From: Desulfonema magnum
GTDB taxonomy: Bacteria; Desulfobacterota; Desulfobacteria; Desulfobacterales; 4be13
DNA: 64,000 nucleotides
Reading direction: 5' to 3'
NCBI RefSeq assembly: GCF_017377395.1
Contig: NZ_CP061800.1
Coordinates: 4,547,633 to 4,611,632 of the forward strand
Positions 8,797 through 17,120 of the stretch are shown here, one piece after another. The position numbers and the translations under genes were made by a program. Positions within the stretch are counted from its first letter, which is position 1. The number at the start of each line of letters is the position of its first letter. The notes below the pieces were generated by a model that saw nothing but the letters and a program-made list of their open reading frames with translations, did no database searches and was not told the origin of the DNA.

Positions 8797-9201
8797 ATGC
8801 CAAGAGAGAGAAATACAAATCATCGGGAAATTGCAGGACGCGTTGCTGATAAAGACGGCAATTGGCAGCTCTTTGTGATTGCCGCAGAAGGTGACAGAAC
8901 CGAGCCTAACTATTTTACCGAGTTTGAAGCAGAGTACAAAAAAGAGTTTGATGAAAGGAATTTGCATGTGGAGTTCATAGATAAGGAAAGCTCCGCACAT
9001 TCTGACCCCAATCATGTTTATGAGACATTAAAGCGGTTTTGTGAGGAACTTGAAAAAGTACGCGACCTCCAGGCATATGATGAATTATGGCTGGTTATTG
9101 ATACGGATGACTATGAGAACCGGAAAGATGCGATTTTAAGATTGGTAGAAAAATGCAAAGAGAAGCCTCTGTATTATCTTGCTCTGAGCTGGGGCGTCTA
9201 A
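8797..9201 (+). pseudogene. rloB: rloB, 5' part (interrupted by IS)
   Basis: ATG 8797 starts one base after rloA. The 131 native codons include FVIAAEGDRTEPNYFTEF, the RloB N-terminal signature, and ELWLVIDTDD, an acidic TOPRIM-like motif, ending YYLALS at 9189. The frame then enters the IS and stops at 9201 (WGV). Joining 8797-9189, 11068-11235 and 11405-11563 rebuilds a 239-residue RloB without any frame break. RloB is thought to be the effector of the RloA/B pair. It lacks its C-terminal half here. Confidence 0.8.
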
Positions 9202-11058
9202 ATTCACTCCGATTTCTTGACTGCTTTTTGGACCATCCCTCTGACCTAAAAAAACTTTATCCGCATGCCGCCTCTGAAATCTTAATTTCCGGGAGCGATT
9301 CAGCTCGATTTTCCAACTCGGTCAGGGGGCCGGTTATTTTTTTACAATTACTTGAAATATTTATATTTATAATTTTTTTTGCTCGTTTTTCGGACTCCGG
9401 AATAAACTCAGAATTTTCTGCTGTTTTATCCGAGAGTATTTCAAGACTGCCAGGGTTTGCCAGGATTTTACGACGTTGTTTGGTTAAAGAAAATAAAGAC
9501 TCTGAAAATTCTTGTTGCTCTCTGAGACTGATATTCATGACTCTTCGGGCATCTTCTCTGGTCAGTTCACCACACATGGCGGGCATGCGCAGAGCTATGC
9601 GATTGGCGTCTTTTATCTCTCCGGTTCCATGTTGCTTTGAAACTGCGAACAGAGACTCTATATTATCAGAAGTTATTGGCATTCCTATATTTTCTAATTT
9701 AAGCTCCTTGGCAATTATGATATGTTTGTCTAACCAATTAGTAAAACCTGTACGCACAGATGATCGCGGAGGAATGGCTTCAAGCAGCTTTTTACTTTCT
9801 TCATAAGTTTCCAGGTTAAGCCCCTTAGTTTTAAGTATTTTCTGGCATTCTGAAAGAGTACCTGAGTCGCGAAGAAAACATTCTATAAAATTTCTGCACC
9901 TCGGAATCTGATCAATGCCTGCTCGCAGCTTTGAAAGGACGGATCCCTTTGGGGCACGACCTCTCGGAGAATGTCTGAGCAACTGAGCCGCCCAATTCAC
10001 CAGGCGGCGGAGGTTCATAAATCTTGATTTTGTTGAAACCTTCGGAGGTGCAAGACAGGCAAGAACAGTCTGTTTGAATTTTTTTGAAACTTTACCGACC
10101 GCAGAGATAAAGATATCAAACATCGGATGATTCTGATATTCATGTTTTAAAAGATTAGCGACAGTGTGTGATATATCGTCAATGCTGACACTGGGAAGGC
10201 CTTGTTCCGCCAAAAGCCTGGTAGCTTTGGCAAGGTCTGTTCCTCCGTCTTTGAGATATGCTACCGGCATTCCCCCGATACCGATAACTTTTTTCAAAAA
10301 ATCAGCTATGGCCTCACCAGTCCAGGATACTGCTACTGAAACAGCAACGCAGTTTACATCTTTAAGAGTAGGAGCGGTTTCATTCAAATCATGATGGTTA
10401 GCATTCAATGACAGCAAAGTAAGAATTTTACCTTTTCCTAAGGCAATACTGATATCTATTATATAAACAAAGCCGTTGGAAAACGGATTGCTGTTAATTT
10501 CAGCCCCGCGCAGCGGGACGGCATTTCGGAGTCTTGCTACGGATAATCGGGTGACCCAGTTAATAATTGTCTGAACACATGGGACTTTTGTTATTCCCAA
10601 GTAATCAGCAAGAACTCTGAGAACTCTCGGTACCGCTCGGAAACTTATATGAGCAACTATAAAAAGCTTCAAACAAATATAGATAAGTTCTTCTTTGTTG
10701 TGAACAGGCTGAGTATTTTTCTGACGTTCTTTTTCCAGTTGTTTTCTGGCTTCATCGGCATCTTTCTTGTATTTATCACGCTCTTTTTTAATACGGCGCT
10801 TTTCTTTTTCATGATAACGTGCATTCTTGCCACGTTCAATCGCTTTTTTCTTCCAGTTATCTCTGCTTTTTATCAATTTGGACTTTGAACTCATAATAAT
10901 CCTCGTAATTTTATTAATATTGACATAATAGTATGGTAAATATGTTAAAATAACAATCAAACTATATATTATCAAGATGAATCTATAATTGATTACATGA
11001 AGAGGTCCAAATTGTAGTTAAAAAAATTAAGCCAAAAAGGCTGTTTTTAGACGCCCCA
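9190..11058 (-). mobile_element. 1,869-bp insertion sequence, copy 1 (inside rloB)
   Basis: The element has 13-bp terminal inverted repeats TGGGGCGTCTAAA / TTTAGACGCCCCA and a 9-bp target duplication GCTCTGAGC at 9181-9189 and 11059-11067. One transposase gene lies on the minus strand. A second copy of the same length sits at 60005-61873 with the same transposase sequence and a different duplication. The family is not one I can name with confidence. Confidence 0.92.
9257..10894 (-). CDS. IS transposase (DDE type, family unassigned), copy 1
   Basis: A 545-residue protein from ATG 10894 (MSSKSKLIKSRDNWKKK). A longer frame to 10975 begins with an AT-rich, non-coding-looking leader. Residues 1-70 form a highly charged coiled coil. 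The central part has candidate catalytic aspartates in FVYIIDIS and YLKDGGTDLAK, and a candidate third acidic residue in ITSDNIESLF, consistent with an RNase-H-fold DDE transposase. The gene is intact. Frames on the opposite strand (for example 9153-9806) are shadows. Confidence 0.8.
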   Translation of the reverse strand: MSSKSKLIKSRDNWKKKAIERGKNARYHEKEKRRIKKERDKYKKDADEARKQLEKERQKNTQPVHNKEELIYICLKLFIVAHISFRAVPRVLRVLADYLGITKVPCVQTIINWVTRLSVARLRNAVPLRGAEINSNPFSNGFVYIIDISIALGKGKILTLLSLNANHHDLNETAPTLKDVNCVAVSVAVSWTGEAIADFLKKVIGIGGMPVAYLKDGGTDLAKATRLLAEQGLPSVSIDDISHTVANLLKHEYQNHPMFDIFISAVGKVSKKFKQTVLACLAPPKVSTKSRFMNLRRLVNWAAQLLRHSPRGRAPKGSVLSKLRAGIDQIPRCRNFIECFLRDSGTLSECQKILKTKGLNLETYEESKKLLEAIPPRSSVRTGFTNWLDKHIIIAKELKLENIGMPITSDNIESLFAVSKQHGTGEIKDANRIALRMPAMCGELTREDARRVMNISLREQQEFSESLFSLTKQRRKILANPGSLEILSDKTAENSEFIPESEKRAKKIININISSNCKKITGPLTELENRAESLPEIKISEAACG

Positions 11059-11067
11059 GCTCTGAGC

Positions 11068-11563
11068 AATCCGTGCTTTGAGATATGGGCGATGTTGCAT
11101 TTTGCTGACTTGGATGATGATGTGAGGAGCTATGGCATAAATCATCAGGGAGCTTGCACGATCAAAAGGTATGTCACGTCGTTTCCCGTCAAAAAAAGAC
11201 CGAAACAATGTAAGAACTTATGGAATTTGATACATACCTAAATTGAGCGATTCTTTGGCCTGAATATGATTCCCGGCTTGTAGTATAAGGGCTTCGGCGG
11301 TTTCCGGGTTTTCACCCATCGGGTGAAAAGTGTAAAATACAAAAAGCCCCGGCTGCCGGACTCTTAGCCAGTTTTTCTGAAAAGAATCGCTCAATTTAGG
11401 ACATAACTATAAAAGCAGACAGCCTATATATAAAAATATGGTTGAGAATAAAGAGAGTATTAAAAACGCTATTCAGAGGGCAAAGAAACTGAACAATTGT
11501 ATCCCGTTGGATAAAGACAATATCTGCACAGATGTTTATAAATTGATGGAAAAGCTGATCTGA
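11068..11563 (+). pseudogene. rloB: rloB, 3' parts (split by a MITE)
   Basis: Codons 132-187 (11068-11235: NPCFEIWAMLHFADLD...) carry the conserved NPCFExW...LHF motif of RloB. Codons 188-239 lie at 11405-11563 (NYKSRQPIYKNMVEN... VYKLMEKLI). The two pieces are separated by a 165-bp MITE with an ACAT duplication. Read through without excision, the frame stops right at the MITE start (CAT ACC TAA). Confidence 0.75.
11236..11400. repeat. 165-bp MITE in rloB
   Basis: The terminal inverted repeats are about 20 bp (CCTAAATTGAGCGATTCTTT and its complement at the right end). The flanking ACAT at 11232-11235 and 11401-11404 is a 4-bp target duplication. Excision restores the rloB frame. The interior has small hairpins (ttttcaccc...gggtgaaaa) and no coding frame. 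It must be mobilised in trans by a transposase not present in this window. Confidence 0.85.
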
Positions 11564-11662
11564 ACAGCGACCGGGTCGCGGTAATGTATCTGAAGCGTCT
11601 CGTGGAGTTTCTCATACCCTCAATATCTGCCCCGAGCTGATATTATAAGCGGTACTACATTC

Positions 11663-14488
11663 ATGACCAAAAAAGACAGGAAGAATCTCAGCATAATTTA
11701 CCGCAAGCTTGTCCGTGACAAAATTCCCGAAATCATCAGGAAACACGGGAAAGGAGCTTCCACAAGAATTCTCGATGCGGAGGAGTTCAAAACCGCAGTC
11801 GGAGAGAAAATTCTCGAGGAGGCTTATGAGCTTTACTCCCAATGGAAAAATGACGACAGGCAGGAAATTCTCAAAGAATCCGCCGATGTCCTTGAAATCA
11901 TGCTCACGGCCCTTGAACTGCATGAGTTTGATCTGAATGACCTGCTTGCAAAAAGGCGGAAAAGAGCGGAGCAAAGAGGCGGGTTCACGGAAAAAATTTT
12001 TCTTGAAAATGTGGGCAAAGCATCTTCGGAGAGATACGAATTCCAGGATCATCCGGCCATGATTTTCAGCCCTGCTCAGAAAAACAAGATGGTTTCTCTG
12101 ATTAAAAGCGAGCTTGCACAAAGCGAAAAAGCATGGATCGCATCGGCGTTTTACTCACCGGGGATAACAAACCTGCTGGTATCCGATTTTATCCGCTTCA
12201 CAGAGAACGGGGGCGAACTCAGGCTGCTGCTGTTAACCATGGGGAATGCTGTCCGCCCGGAATATTTTACGCATCTTCCGCAATTTGTCCCTGAAATAAA
12301 TCTCAGGGTGTTTCATCCCCCGGACGTGCCTTTTGACCAGTCCCCGCCTGATTTTCATCTGAAAGCGTATTTGTTCCGTCTGCGGAACGGTTCCGGCTCG
12401 TTACTCATCGGATCGTCAAATTTCACAGAAGCTGGCTTCAACCGGAATATTGAATGGAATTACTATTCTCATGGCGAGGTGAATCTGCCTTTTGATAAGC
12501 AGTCCCCTTTTGAAACAGCCCTGGCCGAGTTTGAACGGTACTGGGAGAATGAATCTGTCGAGATCACCGAGGCGTTTTTAAATGCTTATGAAACAAGATG
12601 GGCAGGGTGGCAGGTTCCAAAACCGGTGCGTCAGGAGATTTTTGAAAGAACAGACACATGGGGCCGCACTGCCCCGGAACCGAATGATGCCCAGAAAGAG
12701 GCTTTGGAAAACCTCGGGCAAATGCGGGATCAGGGGATTGACAAGGCTTCTGTGATTGCTGCCACGGGCGTGGGCAAGACGTATCTGGCCGCATTTGATT
12801 TTAAGCAGAGCGACTGCAAACGCCTGCTGTTCATTGCTCATCGTGAAAATATTCTGAACAGGGCCATGCAGAGTTTCCGGGAGGTTCTGAATAATGACGA
12901 TTTCGGGGTAATACTCGGGGGCGGTAATGCGGTTCGGGGAGGGAGTCCGAGTGTGTTTGCCATGGTTCAGACCCTCAGCCGGAAAGCGCATCTTGAGAAA
13001 TTTTCTCCGCATGAGTTTGATTATGTTGTGGTGGATGAGTTCCATCACAGCGAGGCGGCGAGCTATAAGCGGATTCTCGGATATTTTAAGCCGAAATTTT
13101 TCCTGGGGCTGACTGCCACGCCCGAAAGGACGGACGGGAGGGATGTCCTTGGTCTGTGTGATTATAATGTGGCTTATGAGGTGAGGCTGCTGGATGCGGT
13201 GAACCGGGGCTGGCTTGTGCCGTTTCAGTATTATGCGGTTTATGACGAGACGGATTATGAACGGATGACGTGGCGGGGAACGCATTATGATGAGGAGGAA
13301 CTGACACAGGCGCTTGCAAATGACACCCGCACGGCCATTGTGGCGCATAATTTGAAAAAATTCCTGCCGTCATCGGGAAAGATTAAGGCGCTGGCTTTTT
13401 GCAGTTCTGTTGTCCATGCCCGATATACTGCAAAAAAACTGACCGGGGATCATGGGGCAGAGGCGGTTGCTCTTGTGGGGGATACGCCTGAACTTGAACG
13501 GATCATGGCGATTCAGAAGCTCCGGGATGAGAAAGACCCGCTTGAGGTGATCTGCACTGTGGATATTTTCAATGAGGGGACTGATATTCCTGATCTCACC
13601 CATGTTCTGCTTCTCCGGCCCACGCAGTCGTTTACTGTTTTTCTTCAGCAACTGGGCAGGGGGCTGAGGCTTGCTCCTGATAAGGATTATCTGATTGTGA
13701 TTGATTTTGTGGGGAATTTCCGCAAGGCGCATGTTGCTCCGATGGCGTTGGCGGGCTGCACTTCTGCGGAACAGTTTTTTAAGTCTTACAAAACAAATCA
13801 CCGGAGAAACATGGGCGATCTGCTTCCCGAAGGCTGTTTTCTGGATGCGGATACCGAGGTTCGGAGGATATGGGATGACGAGATTAAACGCATTATGGGG
13901 AGGATGTCGCCGGATGAGCGTCTCAGGGCGCTTTATCTGGATATCAGGGATGATCTCGGAGACAAATCTCCCACGCTTACGGATTTTCTTGCGAATACGC
14001 ATGGTGCTGATCCTTATGTTTTTATTAAGCATTTCGGGGGCTGGCTGAGGGCGAGGGCAGCGTGCGAGGAGGAACTCCCGGAGGCCGAAGCACGGCTGCT
14101 GAACACCCCGGGGGAAGCTTTTCTGAAATATGTTGAGACGGGGCTGAGTCCGAGCAAATCTTATAAAATGGTTGTGCTTCTGACTGTTCTGAATCTTCCG
14201 GGGATGAGCTGGAAGTCCGAGGATATCGCAAAGGGATTTCTGGAATATTTCCTTGCTCATAAGGACAGAATTTCTGATTATGATGATCTGGCGAAATTTC
14301 CCGAGCCTGAGAATTTTCCGCTTTCAAAGGTGGTCAGCCATATCAGCAGAATGCCGCTTCGCTATCTGAGCAATACGGACAAGGACTGTTTTATCTTTGA
14401 GCGTGAGAGGGGGCGGATGACCTCATTCTCTCGTTGGAGCCGGGGAACGAAAAAAATGCTGATTTTTCCAGCAGGGGCTATAAATTAA
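11663..14488 (+). CDS. MazG-like / PLD nuclease / SF2 helicase fusion, 3' truncated
   Basis: A 941-codon frame. Residues 10-115 are a MazG-like nucleotide pyrophosphohydrolase domain (YRKLVRDKIPEII; the acidic pattern EEAYEL...ESADVLE). Residues about 150-300 are a phospholipase-D-like nuclease domain (HLKAYLF, GSSNFTEAGF). Then comes an SF2 helicase: Walker A AATGVGKTYLAAF near 367, VVVDEFHHSEA near 455, LGLTATPERTDG near 480, and motif VI QQLGRGLR near 660. Residues 680-917 resemble the C-terminal region of such helicases. At about 14413 the sequence leaves the homology with the copy at 3088-4362 and ends in 25 unrelated residues, so about 160 C-terminal residues are lost. Nuclease-helicases of this kind occur in restriction-like defence loci. 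Whether the truncated protein works is unknown. Confidence 0.75.
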   Translation: MTKKDRKNLSIIYRKLVRDKIPEIIRKHGKGASTRILDAEEFKTAVGEKILEEAYELYSQWKNDDRQEILKESADVLEIMLTALELHEFDLNDLLAKRRKRAEQRGGFTEKIFLENVGKASSERYEFQDHPAMIFSPAQKNKMVSLIKSELAQSEKAWIASAFYSPGITNLLVSDFIRFTENGGELRLLLLTMGNAVRPEYFTHLPQFVPEINLRVFHPPDVPFDQSPPDFHLKAYLFRLRNGSGSLLIGSSNFTEAGFNRNIEWNYYSHGEVNLPFDKQSPFETALAEFERYWENESVEITEAFLNAYETRWAGWQVPKPVRQEIFERTDTWGRTAPEPNDAQKEALENLGQMRDQGIDKASVIAATGVGKTYLAAFDFKQSDCKRLLFIAHRENILNRAMQSFREVLNNDDFGVILGGGNAVRGGSPSVFAMVQTLSRKAHLEKFSPHEFDYVVVDEFHHSEAASYKRILGYFKPKFFLGLTATPERTDGRDVLGLCDYNVAYEVRLLDAVNRGWLVPFQYYAVYDETDYERMTWRGTHYDEEELTQALANDTRTAIVAHNLKKFLPSSGKIKALAFCSSVVHARYTAKKLTGDHGAEAVALVGDTPELERIMAIQKLRDEKDPLEVICTVDIFNEGTDIPDLTHVLLLRPTQSFTVFLQQLGRGLRLAPDKDYLIVIDFVGNFRKAHVAPMALAGCTSAEQFFKSYKTNHRRNMGDLLPEGCFLDADTEVRRIWDDEIKRIMGRMSPDERLRALYLDIRDDLGDKSPTLTDFLANTHGADPYVFIKHFGGWLRARAACEEELPEAEARLLNTPGEAFLKYVETGLSPSKSYKMVVLLTVLNLPGMSWKSEDIAKGFLEYFLAHKDRISDYDDLAKFPEPENFPLSKVVSHISRMPLRYLSNTDKDCFIFERERGRMTSFSRWSRGTKKMLIFPAGAIN

Positions 14489-14687
14489 GTTGTATAAAAA
14501 AAAATTGCATTTATATTTTTAATGTGCTATAAATATAATTTTTAATAAATTTTAATTGTGAAAAATCGCTTAGTTGTGTTATCTTCGATTTTTCAATTAA
14601 CGAGTTTGCACTCTAAACTCAACAAATGAAATCCTTCTTAGACAGAATTATGGTAGGACAGTGGAGTAGAGTAGATTTGGAGCATTA

Positions 14688-17060
14688 ATGTATAAAATTA
14701 AGTGGGAGAGTAAAATCAATGGTATTTTACTGGATGACAAAATAAATGATAAAGAAGAAATTGTTCCCCCGAGACCTGTTTTTTATCAAGAAATGGATAT
14801 GTTAGGTTTTGATACTTATTGGGAATATCCTAAATCAAAGAAGCCTTTGTTGTGGGCTATCGGGAGGCGATATTATCATAAAGGCAAGTTTTTAGCAGAA
14901 GCAAAAGGAGGGAATATTTACGAACACCCTGAACTTATTGTTAAATATAAAGGCAAATTAAAAAAACTGAAGCCGATAAATATAAAATCATTAATAAAGA
15001 AAAATAAAGAAGCCATTGCCACGCTTGAAAACGAGGCAATGGATTTTGTGCAGCATGCCCATAAAAAACATAAGGACAAGGTAGATTATTTTTCGGTTTC
15101 ATTCAGCGGAGGTAAAGATTCCCAAGTGGTTTTAGATATTGTCAGTCGGGTCTTAGCTCCTGATGAATATATGGTTATTTTCACTGATACTGGAATGGAA
15201 ATCCCTTTTACCCATGAATCTGTAAAAAAAACAAAGGAAAAGTATCAAAAATTATATCCCGAATTAAAATTCCATACGGCAAAACCACCAAAAGATACCC
15301 TTGTATTTTGGGATAAATTCGGGCCGCCAAGCAGGTTTCAGAGATGGTGTTGTTCTGTGTGTAAAACTGCCCCTTTTGCAAATTTAATACGAAAAATTCA
15401 TGATGAAGAGGAAAAAAACGGGCAACCGAATATTTTAGTATTTGAGGGGGTCAGAGCGGAAGAAAGTGATAGAAGAAGTGAATATCTTAGGGAGGCAAAA
15501 AGTGTAAAACATATCAGTATAACCAACGATAGGCCTCTTTTATATTGGAATACCACGGAAATTTATCTTTATTTACTATATCGGAATATTGAGTTAAATG
15601 AGGGGTATCTGCATGGTTTACAAAGAGTGGGTTGTTCCATTTGTCCGTTTGCTTCAGAGTGGTCAGAGTATATAATAAATTTTCTTTTTCCAGAATTAAC
15701 TGATGAATATATCAGTAAGATCAAATCTACATTGAAATATGCAGGTTTGAAATCTCCGAATAAAATAAAGCATTATATTTCAAAAGGACAGTGGAAAAAA
15801 AGGGCCGGAGGAAAAAATATTAATGCCGGGGGTACAAGTTTGGATTTTGTGCAAGATAATCAGAATCTGAAAGCCATTTTAAAAAAACCGAGAGAAGACT
15901 TTTTTGAATGGTTAAACGTAGTCGGAGAAATTTTACACAAAAAAGATAAAAATAATAAAACGATTGGAGAGGTTAGGATAGGGAAAACTTTTATTACTTA
16001 TGAAGTCAGTGATGATAAAAACAACAGGGTTGTTAAAATAAAAGGAATAGGGGATGATATCGTTTTACAAACCAGACTGAAAAAAGTTTTGTATAAATCA
16101 GCCTATTGTGTTCATTGCGGTGTCTGTGCTGTTGAGTGTCCGACAAAAGCACTAAAAGTTGTTCCGACTGTCAGAATTGATAAAAATCTATGCAGACATT
16201 GTTCAAATTGTCTTGACTTTACATATAAAGGTTGTTTAGTTGCAAAATCAATAAATGAGTCAACAGGAGACGGACATATGAAAAAGAAGAGTTCCGGGAT
16301 TGACAGGTATTCAACTTTTGGGATGAGAAAAGAGTGGTTGGAAGATTTTTTAAACAATCCCGATGGCTGGCTTGATAAGAATAGTCTTGGCCCTAAACAA
16401 AAGCCAGCAATGAGATGGTGGTTAAAAGAGTCAGAATTGCTTGATTCAGCAACGAATAATCCAACGGAATTATGTACAATTTTAAATAATTTCAAATCTC
16501 ACACTTATAACCTGATATGGGAAATTGTCTGGGTAAATTTAGGTTACGGTTCTTTAATTGTAAAATGGTATGTCAACAATGTAAGTTTTGGAAACTATAC
16601 CAAAGAAGAATTATTGTTAATGTTAATGAATGATTTGCCCGGTTATGCCGAAGGTACATTAAAGAATCCCAGAGATGCTTTGGTGAATATGCTTGATAAG
16701 AGTCCTCTGGGTAATGAACTACGGTTAGGAGTTTTAACCAAAAAGGGAAACGCTGTAAAGCTGATTAAAAAAATAGGGACTGATCAAGTAACTCCGATAG
16801 CTGTTGCTTATTCTCTGTATAAATTTGCAGAAGATAAAAAGCGGTATGACCTCACTGTTTCTGAATTTTATAAGGAGCATTGTGACAGAGGCCCTTATAG
16901 GCTTTTTGGTCTTTCCAGAGGGAAATTTGAAGATATTTTAAGATACCTCCAGGAGAATAAAAACCAGGTGGTACGAGTTGATTTAGCTGCTGACCTGGAT
17001 AACATTTTCCTGAGAGAGGATTTAAAGGCCGTGGACATCTTAAAGTTATTAACCTCTTAA
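14688..17060 (+). CDS. brxP: BREX type 4 protein BrxP (PAPS-reductase-like + DUF4007)
   Basis: A 790-residue protein, first gene of the BREX operon. A PP-loop ATP pyrophosphatase (PAPS reductase/DndC-like) domain carries SFSGGKDSQVVLDI near residue 138, then RWCCSVCKTAP and GCSICPFASEW, cysteines likely to bind an Fe-S cluster. A ferredoxin-like insert follows near 475 (CVHCGVCAVECP; CRHCSNCLDFTYKGC). From about 535 the protein matches DUF4007 (LGPKQKPAMRWWLKESELL). In type 4 BREX this protein takes the place of the PglX methyltransferase. Its kinship with DndC, which makes DNA phosphorothioates, suggests sulfur-based marking of self DNA. The start at ATG 14688 has ggag about 7 bases upstream. 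Confidence 0.88.
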   Translation: MYKIKWESKINGILLDDKINDKEEIVPPRPVFYQEMDMLGFDTYWEYPKSKKPLLWAIGRRYYHKGKFLAEAKGGNIYEHPELIVKYKGKLKKLKPINIKSLIKKNKEAIATLENEAMDFVQHAHKKHKDKVDYFSVSFSGGKDSQVVLDIVSRVLAPDEYMVIFTDTGMEIPFTHESVKKTKEKYQKLYPELKFHTAKPPKDTLVFWDKFGPPSRFQRWCCSVCKTAPFANLIRKIHDEEEKNGQPNILVFEGVRAEESDRRSEYLREAKSVKHISITNDRPLLYWNTTEIYLYLLYRNIELNEGYLHGLQRVGCSICPFASEWSEYIINFLFPELTDEYISKIKSTLKYAGLKSPNKIKHYISKGQWKKRAGGKNINAGGTSLDFVQDNQNLKAILKKPREDFFEWLNVVGEILHKKDKNNKTIGEVRIGKTFITYEVSDDKNNRVVKIKGIGDDIVLQTRLKKVLYKSAYCVHCGVCAVECPTKALKVVPTVRIDKNLCRHCSNCLDFTYKGCLVAKSINESTGDGHMKKKSSGIDRYSTFGMRKEWLEDFLNNPDGWLDKNSLGPKQKPAMRWWLKESELLDSATNNPTELCTILNNFKSHTYNLIWEIVWVNLGYGSLIVKWYVNNVSFGNYTKEELLLMLMNDLPGYAEGTLKNPRDALVNMLDKSPLGNELRLGVLTKKGNAVKLIKKIGTDQVTPIAVAYSLYKFAEDKKRYDLTVSEFYKEHCDRGPYRLFGLSRGKFEDILRYLQENKNQVVRVDLAADLDNIFLREDLKAVDILKLLTS

Positions 17061-17120
17061 CCATATTGAGAAAGAAACCATTCATTCTTTTACCCTTAAA
17101 AGACTGCTCAAGAGGATGTT

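Noticed and set aside
9153..9806. Plus-strand open frames inside the IS copies (9153-9806, 60043-60621 and shorter ones)
   Set aside because: They are antisense shadows of the transposase gene, with low-complexity composition.
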